The translations under genes and the position numbers were made by a program. A stretch of 29,924 nucleotides of DNA. Origin: an uncultured Christensenella sp. Its GTDB lineage: Bacteria; Bacillota; Clostridia; Christensenellales; UBA1242. The stretch lies in the NCBI GenBank assembly GCA_905207515.1, contig CAJLLK010000007.1, forward strand, positions 1-29,924. Reading direction: 5' to 3'. The notes beneath the pieces were generated by a model. It was not told where the DNA came from. It made no database searches and saw nothing but the letters and a program-made list of their open reading frames with translations. Shown piece after piece: positions 14,437 to 21,446 of this stretch (positions within the stretch are counted from its first letter, which is position 1; each line of letters opens with the position of its first letter).

Positions 14437-14844
14437 ATGTGGATTTTGTATGTTATCATAATTTTGGCGATTTTGGGTTTTGCAATTTATTACATTTGCA
14501 AAGAATATATCAAGCCAAAAGATAAAGAAGATGAAGGCAGCCGCGGAATTGTAAAAAACAAGAAGTTTATTGAAAAAATGGTGGCGAATGTCGAAAGCAT
14601 TTTGGTTTATGCCAATGGAAACGACACGCTTTGCAATCGACTTGTGGAAGTGAAAGAAAATATCCGATTTTTCAATCCGACCAAAAACGAAAAAGTTTTG
14701 CTTGTTGACAACAAAATCGCCAACAAACTCGACGATTTGAAAATTCTTGTTGCAAAAGACAACACTCAAGAGACATGCTTTCGCGTTTTGGAAGAAATTG
14801 AAGCGTATATTGTTCAAAGAAAGAAGGACGAATTGACAGAATGA
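14437..14844 (+). CDS. Single-pass membrane protein of the ESCRT-III/Vps4-like operon
   Basis: A 135-residue protein. It has one N-terminal transmembrane helix (WILYVIIILAILGFAIYYIC, ~2-21), then basic residues 'KEYIKPKDK' that keep the rest in the cytoplasm by the positive-inside rule. The ~110-residue cytoplasmic part is helical. No family is recognised. Its position after the SPFH gene suggests a membrane anchor for the complex, like YdjH in the B. subtilis operon, although no sequence match is claimed. GAGGAG lies at the end of the SPFH gene. The stop overlaps the next start (ATGA). Confidence 0.75.
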   Translation: MWILYVIIILAILGFAIYYICKEYIKPKDKEDEGSRGIVKNKKFIEKMVANVESILVYANGNDTLCNRLVEVKENIRFFNPTKNEKVLLVDNKIANKLDDLKILVAKDNTQETCFRVLEEIEAYIVQRKKDELTE

Positions 14845-15200
14845 AACGAACTTACATAACTTCTTTAAACCTAGATGAACAGCTTGCAAAAAAAGCGAAA
14901 AAAGAGTTGACTTTGGGCTATTTGAACCTTGAAGACGGCATGTTTGAACAGGCAAAACTCAACTTTGAACTTGCACTTGAATTTGACAAAACTTGTGCGG
15001 ATGCTTTCTGGGGATTGATGCTGGTCAAGTTTCAGCTCAAAGATGAAGACGAACTTTATGCAAATCCAATTAAATATAAAAGCGCCATATATTTGCCAGA
15101 ATGTCAAAAAGCTTTGGATTATGCGCAAGAAAATCAGAGAAAAATTTTTGCAAACACCTTGGACAGAATTTTCAAAATCAATGAAGGCGACAATTATTAA
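14841..15200 (+). CDS. Small TPR-like protein
   Basis: A 119-residue soluble protein. Residues ~22-55 (LGYLNLEDGMFEQAKLNFEL...ALEFDKTCADAFWGLML) fit a tetratricopeptide repeat pair, and the rest is helical. It probably acts as an adaptor that binds other proteins in the operon. It overlaps the membrane protein gene by 4 nt (ATGA), so translation is coupled. The next gene follows after 11 nt. A similar TPR-like stretch occurs at the start of the large protein that closes the operon ('RFDDAVEEFNKILSLYPRSF'). Confidence 0.7.
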   Translation: MKRTYITSLNLDEQLAKKAKKELTLGYLNLEDGMFEQAKLNFELALEFDKTCADAFWGLMLVKFQLKDEDELYANPIKYKSAIYLPECQKALDYAQENQRKIFANTLDRIFKINEGDNY

Positions 15201-15211
15201 AAGGAGATATT

Positions 15212-15823
15212 ATGTGGTGGCCATTTAGACGAAACAAATTCAAAAATTTAAACAGAGAAGACTTGGTGAATTCCATCTGTGAGCTTGAGCGTCAGGAACG
15301 AACCGCTGAAGCAGAAGTTTATCAAAAAATCAAAGAGATTGACGCGCTTATGGAAAAGGGCAAAAAAGAAAAGAACAAAGAGCTTCAACTTTTCTATGCC
15401 AAAAAGATAAGCCATCTGAACGAAGAAAAGCAGACCTGCATGGAACGCGGAATGTATCTTCTTTACAACATCCGCCTTATGAACAAACTTAAAGAAGCAT
15501 ATGACAGCAACACTTTCTTCAAAACGCAAACAAAAGTTCCGCTCAGCGAACTCTTGAAAGACCAAAAAAGGCTGGCGCAGTTTTTAAACAAAGCACTGGA
15601 AACTCGAATTGCTTCGGAAGATGTCTTGACAAGCGCTGACGAACTGTTCAACGAAGTTCAGTCGGCTTACGATGTCAGTCAACCAATTTATGGCATAGGC
15701 AAAAACGAAGAAGAAATCTTGTCTATGTTTGAAAAAGAAAATCAACTTGCTGACGAACAGGAACTTTTGGAAGACAAACAACAAGAACCTGTTAAGAAGA
15801 AAAAAATGAAAATGGAGGAATAA
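15212..15823 (+). CDS. ESCRT-III-like coiled-coil protein 1 (divergent)
   Basis: A 203-residue, fully helical, charged protein. It opens with MWWPFRRNKF, a short aromatic/basic tip like the membrane-inserting N-terminus of ESCRT-III subunits. A long helix follows (~20-57), then a tight turn after KGKKEKNKE and a second long helix (~60-108). Shorter helices span ~117-160, and the tail is acidic and disordered, ending in a Lys/Met-rich tip. The hairpin of two long helices plus short helices and a flexible C-tail is the ESCRT-III/PspA plan. The family call rests on pattern and context, so it is tentative; a generic coiled-coil protein is the alternative. It is followed 4 nt later by the clearer ESCRT-III-like gene, so the two may be co-polymerising paralogues. 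AAGGAGA ribosome site. Confidence 0.55.
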   Translation: MWWPFRRNKFKNLNREDLVNSICELERQERTAEAEVYQKIKEIDALMEKGKKEKNKELQLFYAKKISHLNEEKQTCMERGMYLLYNIRLMNKLKEAYDSNTFFKTQTKVPLSELLKDQKRLAQFLNKALETRIASEDVLTSADELFNEVQSAYDVSQPIYGIGKNEEEILSMFEKENQLADEQELLEDKQQEPVKKKKMKMEE

Positions 15824-15827
15824 AAAA

Positions 15828-16427
15828 ATGGCTTGGTTTAAATCAAAACAACAAAAAGAAATCGAAAAGAAGATGTTGATCAAACGCACAATCAACTCAA
15901 TGAACAAACAAATCAACAGGTTGGAAGACCAAAAGAAAGTGTTTGTTGAAGCTGCCAAAAGAGCGAAAGAAAAAAATCTTGAAGCTCAGTTCAATTTGGC
16001 ACTCAGCGGCTACAAAATGACACTTCAACAACAACGCCGCGCACAAGAGATGTTGCTCAACTTTGAAATCACGGCTCAAATGAAAGATGTCACCATGATG
16101 ACTTCTGAGTTTCTTCGCGGAATGAGCGTTATCAGCAAAGAGATGACAAAACTTGCTGACGCCAAAGAATTTGCCAAAATTCAGGCACAATTTGAAGAAG
16201 CCATGGCTGCTGTGGAAACTCAAACTGACCAAATGGACAACTTTATGGAAATGAGCCAAGAGACGTTCTACAATCAAGGCGTTGACAAGAAAGGCAATCA
16301 AATGTCCGACGAAGAGTTTGAAAAATTTATCATGGAACAAGTCGGACAAGACGAACTTTCAAGCGACGCCATTGAAAAAGAAATGGCAGAACTTCGAAAA
16401 AAGATTGACCAAGATCAAGAAAAATAG
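15828..16427 (+). CDS. ESCRT-III-like (CHMP/Vps2/Vps24-type) protein 2 with a MIM1-like tail
   Basis: A 199-residue helical protein with the layout of ESCRT-III subunits. A MAWFKSK tip leads into long helix 1 (~18-50). A turn at 'KEKNLEAQFNLA' (as in 'aKegdkeaArila') is followed by long helix 2 (~54-97). Helices 3-4 contain 'MMTSEFLRGMSVISKEM' and 'FAKIQAQFEEAMAAVETQTD', much like the Snf7/Vps24 'MkamgkmnklmdlpkiqkimqeFe' segment. The linker is acidic ('SDEEFEKFIMEQV'). At the end comes SSDAIEKEMAELRKK, with Ile182-x3-Met186-x2-Leu189-Arg190 matching the hydrophobic pattern of MIM1, the motif that binds the MIT domain of Vps4. The next gene encodes a Vps4-like ATPase with an MIT-like domain. 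The fold call is good; the alternative is a PspA-type member of the same superfamily. Confidence 0.75.
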   Translation: MAWFKSKQQKEIEKKMLIKRTINSMNKQINRLEDQKKVFVEAAKRAKEKNLEAQFNLALSGYKMTLQQQRRAQEMLLNFEITAQMKDVTMMTSEFLRGMSVISKEMTKLADAKEFAKIQAQFEEAMAAVETQTDQMDNFMEMSQETFYNQGVDKKGNQMSDEEFEKFIMEQVGQDELSSDAIEKEMAELRKKIDQDQEK

Positions 16428-16436
16428 GAGATTTTT

Positions 16437-17567
16437 GTGGAAGAAACAAACATGAGTGTTTTGTCTGACACTTTCAATCTTTACATGGAAAATGGAAAGA
16501 AAGCCAAAGACAAAGGCAACATTTCTCTTGCCAAAAGAAATTTTTTGTTGGCAAGTGAAACGATGATGCAAATGGCAAAACAAAGTCAAGGAAAACTCAA
16601 ACAAATCCGCATGGAAAGAGCTCGACGCCTTGTTGAAATTTCTGACAACCTAAACAAAAAGCCTGTCAAAGAAAACAAAAAAAGCGAAGAAGATGAAGAC
16701 GACACCTTGACCAAGTGGCAAACGGCGACTGTTCCGGATGTCAAGTTCAGCGACGTGGCTGGGCTTGATGATGTCAAAAAAGTGATAACAATCAAAATGA
16801 TAAACCCGGTCAAATATCCTGACAAATATAAAATGTATAAGAAAAAGACGGGCGGTGGTGTGCTTTTATACGGCCCGCCGGGAACAGGCAAAACCATGAT
16901 TGCCAAAGCCATTGCAAATGAAGTTGGGGCAAAGTTTTATGCAGTGAAAGGCTCTGACATTGTCAGCAAATGGGTGGGCGACAGCGAAAAAAACATCAAT
17001 TCGCTTTTTGAAGAAGCCAACAAACAAGACCGAGCCATCATTTTTATTGATGAAATGGACGGACTTTTTGGGCGTCGCGGTGTGGACACACACAACGACA
17101 AGCGAGTCAACGAGTTTTTGCAACAGATTGACGGCTTCTCTGGGAAAAATCCAAACTTGCTGCTTTTGGGTGCAACAAACCGACCATGGGATATCGACAC
17201 GGCGGCAATGCGTTCGGGCAGGTTTTCACAAAAGATTTATCTTCCACTTCCTGACGCAAAAGCCAGAAAATTTATGATTGAAAAAAGCATGAAAAATGTG
17301 CCTGTTGCCAAAGATTTTGATGTGGACCGAATTGTTGCGCAGACAGAAAATTACAGCGGTGCTGACATCGACGAGCTTTGCGACCGTGCAAAGGATGAAC
17401 CACTTTTGAAAGCAATTGCCACAGACAAAGTTGTGCTTGTGACAAATGCCGATTTTGATAAGGTTTTGGAAACCATGCCGCCAAGTGTGACACCAAATGA
17501 GCTAAAAAAGTTTGAAGCTTACAATGAAGAGTTGAACGGCTATATCAAGAAAAAGCCGAAAAAGTAA
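16437..17567 (+). CDS. Vps4-like AAA ATPase with N-terminal MIT-like domain
   Basis: A 376-residue ATPase, starting at GTG 16437 with AGGAG 6 nt upstream. Residues ~5-75 are a three-helix MIT-like domain, then an acidic linker. The AAA domain follows: DVKFSDVAGLDDVKK (~101-115), Walker A GPPGTGKT (146-153), pore loop 1 SDIVSKWVGDSEK (~173-185) with the Trp179 typical of the Vps4/katanin (meiotic) clade, Walker B IIFIDEMD (201-208), pore loop 2 FGRRG, sensor-1 GATN, and arginines in MRSGRF. It closes with a Vps4-type C-terminal helix (PPSVTPNELKKFEAY). The Vps4 beta domain is missing and 'SGRF' replaces the Vps4 'RRRF', so it is not a recent eukaryotic import. Expected role: pulling apart the ESCRT-III-like polymers made by the two genes upstream. 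Confidence 0.9.
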   Translation: MEETNMSVLSDTFNLYMENGKKAKDKGNISLAKRNFLLASETMMQMAKQSQGKLKQIRMERARRLVEISDNLNKKPVKENKKSEEDEDDTLTKWQTATVPDVKFSDVAGLDDVKKVITIKMINPVKYPDKYKMYKKKTGGGVLLYGPPGTGKTMIAKAIANEVGAKFYAVKGSDIVSKWVGDSEKNINSLFEEANKQDRAIIFIDEMDGLFGRRGVDTHNDKRVNEFLQQIDGFSGKNPNLLLLGATNRPWDIDTAAMRSGRFSQKIYLPLPDAKARKFMIEKSMKNVPVAKDFDVDRIVAQTENYSGADIDELCDRAKDEPLLKAIATDKVVLVTNADFDKVLETMPPSVTPNELKKFEAYNEELNGYIKKKPKK

Positions 17568-17575
17568 GGAAAAAG

Positions 17576-20500
17576 ATGAGAGAGCGTGTTTGTAAAAATT
17601 GTGGAGGAAGAGCATATAAGATTGTTGGGCAGAACATGGTCAAATGTATGTTCTGCGGCACTTTATATGTTGACGAACACGCTTCAAAAGAAGAAGTTGT
17701 TTTGGTTGTCGGCGCAAATGAAATTTTGAGAGAACTTCGCTTTGACGACGCTGTGGAAGAATTTAACAAAATTTTGTCGCTCTATCCACGCTCGTTTGAA
17801 AGTTTTTATGGCAAGGCACTCGCAAAAAACAAGATTGTTTTTTACAACAGCGGCCGTCAGAAACGACCAAGATTTTTTGGCGAAACGATACCTTCCATTT
17901 TGGAAGATGAAGATTTCAAGCACGCAGTGGACCTTGCTCCAACTGAAACTCAAAAAGAATATAACGAGCAGGCGAAACGAATTGAAAAGCTGTCAAATGC
18001 CTATAAAGAACTTAAAACCGAATATGACGTGGTTGTTTTGGCGCCAGAATATGTTTCAAATGATACAACAAGTTTGACAAGCAAAGCAGTTGAAAATTTC
18101 AAGCATGACGGACTTTCGGTTTATCTTGTTTCGGCTTCTGAAAAAGACAAAGAAGAAGAGACTTTCAAAGCTCTCAAAACCTGCAAAGCCATGGTTGTTT
18201 TTGCAGACGCACACAAAGGCTATTCAAATGGCGACATAAAAAATGTCTATGACAGATATTTATATTTCATCTCTCAAAAAGAGAAAGCCAAAACCAGTTT
18301 GATTGTCGCTTTTGACGAAACCAAAATCAAATTGAACGCTCTTCCAAAAGATTTGGCATCTTGCAAAAGTGTGGTTGACATGAACTCAATTTCTTTTTTG
18401 CAAGATATCAATGTCAAAGTCAAAAACGAGATGGCAAAAACGGTTGACGAAAGAGCCAAGCTTGAAACGGTCAAACTTGACAGAGCGACGCCAGAAAGAA
18501 AAGAATATGTCAATCTCGAAAGTGTCAAACCGACCGATTTGGGAAATTATCATGTCGAAAATGTGGAACTGAGTGACACAAACAAAATCAAATGGATTTT
18601 TTTGACGTTGAAGCATGGCGATTTTCAGTCTGCACAAGAGCTCATCAATGAAGAACTTGAAAAAGACCCAAACAATGCCGAAATTTTGTTTGCTCAAATG
18701 ATGACAAAGCGAAACATCAAAACACAAGAAGAGTTTTTTGCAAACATTTCAAATTTCAACGACAAAGAGACAATAGACAAAATTTTGACTTATGCGTCAA
18801 AAGATTTTGCGGAATTTTTTGTTGACAGTTGGGAAAATCTCATCATCAGTTTGGATAATGAAGAATATTACAATCTCTATCTGATTTATCTTGCTGGCTT
18901 TAACACAAAAAACAGAGAAAATTTTATTGCCAAGGCAGAAAGCAAGGCAATTGAAACGCTCAATGAAGAACTTATTGGCAAGGTTTTGAAATGTTTCGAC
19001 AACACGCAGGTTGACCGATTTATCAATTTTTATTTTATGCTGGCTCAAAAAAGCGACAACCAAGAATATTACAAAAAAATTCTTGAGCTTGACGCAGGCC
19101 ACGAACAAAGCAATCTGGCGGTGCTTTTGCAACACTTCAAAAGCGAACAAGACATTTTGAATTATTCCAACAAAGAAGAAGTGGAAAACGTTTTCAAATA
19201 TTTGAGCGACACATCTCGCACACAGTTTGTGACGACCGTGGTCAACATGATTTTGCCGATTGCATTTTGTGACCTTGAAAAAGCACAGCAACAATTGGAT
19301 TTTTATCTTTCATATGTTTCAGACAACGAAAGTTTGACAAACATTTTGAAAAACATTGCCATTTCGTTTCAAGAAAAAGAATTTTTTAAAGTGGCAGAAA
19401 GATATGTCAGCATTGCCATTTCAAAGACAAAAGACCGCGCGGATTTATATTGGCTTTTGATTCAAATCAAAGCGCATTGCAAAAATGACCAAGAACTCAT
19501 CATGTCAAGCGTGAAAATTTCTCAAATGCCAGAGTGGGAAACTTTGGTTTCGCTTTCAGATGATGCACAAAAAGAAAAATTTGCTGAAATCATGAGCAAA
19601 AACAATCTTTATCAAGGCGAAAAACAACCGTTTAATCCTGACCGACTCGACAAAAAACAACTCACTCAAAAGTTAAGTGAGTTTGTGCTGCGAAATCAAA
19701 ACATTTTGCTTGAAATGGAAAAACAAAATTTGACATCGAAAAGCATTGAATATTTCAAACTTCAACTCAAACCGTTTGAAAACTATATAAATCAAGTTCC
19801 GCACATTAAAACTTTTGACGAATTTCTTGAGCTTCTTTCAAAAATCGAAGACAGGCTGCAGGCTTTGGATTTAAACTTGGACGCATCAATAAATGTCACC
19901 AATCTCACAGAAAAAGAAAGTGGATTGAAAAAGATTTTTCAAACCAAACAAGAAAATGAAGTCAAACGCAAAGAGAGCATAAAAAACATCAAACGCGACA
20001 TGTTTTTAAAGCGATTTATTTTCATCTTTTTGGAAATCTGTCCACTCGCTTTCACAAGCATTTTGTTTTTGATTTTGATTTTTGCGCCAAAAGAAGTCTA
20101 TCTTTATTTCAACAGCACATTTTTAAGTATTTCGCTGATATATTGTGTGGTTGTGGGCATGGGAAACTTTTTGGCTTACATTTTGAAAAAACAAACCTTG
20201 TCAAAAAATTGGAAAATTGGGCGGCTTGCACTTTTTTCACTTGGAATTTTGAATTTGGTTCTGTTTGGCATCGGTCATTTAAACTTAAAAGCCATTGAAA
20301 TCGACAGCGCTGGAGAGTTTAACAAATTGTTGCACAACGCACCAAACGCAAATTACAGACTTGTGGAAGATATCGACATGTCAAACATCTCTTGGCACAG
20401 CATAAATTTCAGTGGAACGCTGGACGGGCAAGGGCACTCGCTTCAAAATCTCAAATTTTCTGGCGACAACAATCTTGGGTTGTTTTCAAGAAACAGCGGA

Positions 20501-21364
20501 CAGATAGAAAACTTGTCCATTTTTTTGGCAGAAACATCTTACAGCGACATAAGAAATTTTGGTGGCGTTTCGGCTTTAAACTTTGGCAACATTGAAAATT
20601 GTCAGGTTTTCGGAACTGTTTCGTTTGAGCTTCAAGAAGACACAAATATTGGCGGAATTTCTGCCATTTCTGAAGGTGGAACAATTTCAGATTGCCTTTC
20701 AAGTGTCAACATAAAAATTGATGCGAGTGTGCAGAGAGTTGTTGTTGGCGGACTTGTTGGAGAACTTAGAACCGGAAAGACAACCTCCAAAATTGTCAAA
20801 AATGTCAGTCATTTCACACTCGAAATCGTCGAAGCAGACGCCGAAAATGTTTTTGCGGGCGGAAGTTTGGGCTATGTCGGGCACATTCAAGATGTTGACA
20901 TCTCAGAAAATGAAAGCAATGTAAATTTCTCGTTTGGTGGAAGAATTTCAAATCTTGTTGCAGGAGGGCTTGTCGGTCAAGGTTACAGCCAAAGCCAAAA
21001 CAATTTTTCAACGGGTCAAATCTTTGCAAGTTCGGTCGTTGGAAGCGGTTATTTGGGCGGACTTTATGGACAATATGAAAACGCAAACTTGGCAAATCGT
21101 GTTTCGACAAGTTATTCTTTGGTTGAGTTTGACGAAAGCAGCTTGACAACAGGAAGTTTGATTGGCGGTTTCGGCGGAGCAATGGAAAATTGCTTTTCAA
21201 ATTCAGAAATTCAGCTTGTTGGGCAAAGAAAGTTCTCTTCGACAAGCGAAGTGAATTGTTTGCAATTGACGCAAGACTTTTATGATGCGTCACTTGGCTT
21301 TGACGAAGAAATTTGGAACATCTCAAGTTCTAATTACCCGACTTTAAACAAAGAAACGGTTTGA
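17576..21364 (+). CDS. Giant zinc-ribbon / TIR-like / TPR / transmembrane / GLUG-repeat protein
   Basis: A 1262-residue protein, last in the operon. Domains in order are a zinc ribbon (Cys6, 9, 24, 27), a TPR-like segment (~50-85), a TIR-like alpha/beta domain (~149-300: 'YDVVVLAPEYVSND', 'GLSVYLVSASEKDKEEE', 'CKAMVVFADA', 'KTSLIVAFDE') and a long helical/TPR-like region (~340-800). Three membrane helices follow (~812-838, ~843-868, ~882-903). The last part is an extracytoplasmic right-handed beta-helix of GLUG-type repeats (~930-1220; 'GGVSALNFGNIENC', 'AGGLVGQGYS'). With three helices the zinc ribbon and TIR-like part are inside and the GLUG part outside. TIR domains are often NAD-cleaving effectors or oligomerising adaptors; Glu193-195 are candidate catalytic positions. 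The N-terminal zinc ribbon plus membrane helices recall YdjG. Likely an envelope sensor or effector. Confidence 0.8.
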   Translation: MRERVCKNCGGRAYKIVGQNMVKCMFCGTLYVDEHASKEEVVLVVGANEILRELRFDDAVEEFNKILSLYPRSFESFYGKALAKNKIVFYNSGRQKRPRFFGETIPSILEDEDFKHAVDLAPTETQKEYNEQAKRIEKLSNAYKELKTEYDVVVLAPEYVSNDTTSLTSKAVENFKHDGLSVYLVSASEKDKEEETFKALKTCKAMVVFADAHKGYSNGDIKNVYDRYLYFISQKEKAKTSLIVAFDETKIKLNALPKDLASCKSVVDMNSISFLQDINVKVKNEMAKTVDERAKLETVKLDRATPERKEYVNLESVKPTDLGNYHVENVELSDTNKIKWIFLTLKHGDFQSAQELINEELEKDPNNAEILFAQMMTKRNIKTQEEFFANISNFNDKETIDKILTYASKDFAEFFVDSWENLIISLDNEEYYNLYLIYLAGFNTKNRENFIAKAESKAIETLNEELIGKVLKCFDNTQVDRFINFYFMLAQKSDNQEYYKKILELDAGHEQSNLAVLLQHFKSEQDILNYSNKEEVENVFKYLSDTSRTQFVTTVVNMILPIAFCDLEKAQQQLDFYLSYVSDNESLTNILKNIAISFQEKEFFKVAERYVSIAISKTKDRADLYWLLIQIKAHCKNDQELIMSSVKISQMPEWETLVSLSDDAQKEKFAEIMSKNNLYQGEKQPFNPDRLDKKQLTQKLSEFVLRNQNILLEMEKQNLTSKSIEYFKLQLKPFENYINQVPHIKTFDEFLELLSKIEDRLQALDLNLDASINVTNLTEKESGLKKIFQTKQENEVKRKESIKNIKRDMFLKRFIFIFLEICPLAFTSILFLILIFAPKEVYLYFNSTFLSISLIYCVVVGMGNFLAYILKKQTLSKNWKIGRLALFSLGILNLVLFGIGHLNLKAIEIDSAGEFNKLLHNAPNANYRLVEDIDMSNISWHSINFSGTLDGQGHSLQNLKFSGDNNLGLFSRNSGQIENLSIFLAETSYSDIRNFGGVSALNFGNIENCQVFGTVSFELQEDTNIGGISAISEGGTISDCLSSVNIKIDASVQRVVVGGLVGELRTGKTTSKIVKNVSHFTLEIVEADAENVFAGGSLGYVGHIQDVDISENESNVNFSFGGRISNLVAGGLVGQGYSQSQNNFSTGQIFASSVVGSGYLGGLYGQYENANLANRVSTSYSLVEFDESSLTTGSLIGGFGGAMENCFSNSEIQLVGQRKFSSTSEVNCLQLTQDFYDASLGFDEEIWNISSSNYPTLNKETV

Positions 21365-21376
21365 CCGTTTCTTTTT
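21352..21376 (+). terminator. Terminator of the ESCRT-III/Vps4-like operon
   Basis: GAAACGGT-TTG-ACCGTTTC followed by TTTTT. The stem begins inside the last codons of the giant protein. Confidence 0.85.
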
Positions 21377-21384
21377 CATTTTGA

Positions 21385-21413
21385 TTGACATTTTTTGAAA
21401 AAAAGCATATAAA
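21385..21413 (+). promoter_or_regulatory. Promoter of the ABC exporter operon
   Basis: TTGACA (21385-21390), a 17-nt spacer and TATAAA (21408-21413), 33 nt before the start. Confidence 0.8.
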
Positions 21414-21446
21414 TTGTTAGTTATCACATTTTTATGAGGGTTGAAT

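Noticed and set aside
16437..17567. FtsH or PspF-type ATPase
   Set aside because: There is no membrane segment, no HExxH protease domain and no sigma54 GAFTGA loop; the pore loop and MIT-like head point to the Vps4 type.
20814..21326. 170-residue minus-strand frame inside the GLUG region
   Set aside because: A long frame arises from the repeated, low-complexity composition of the sense gene; there is no start signal and no recognisable domain.
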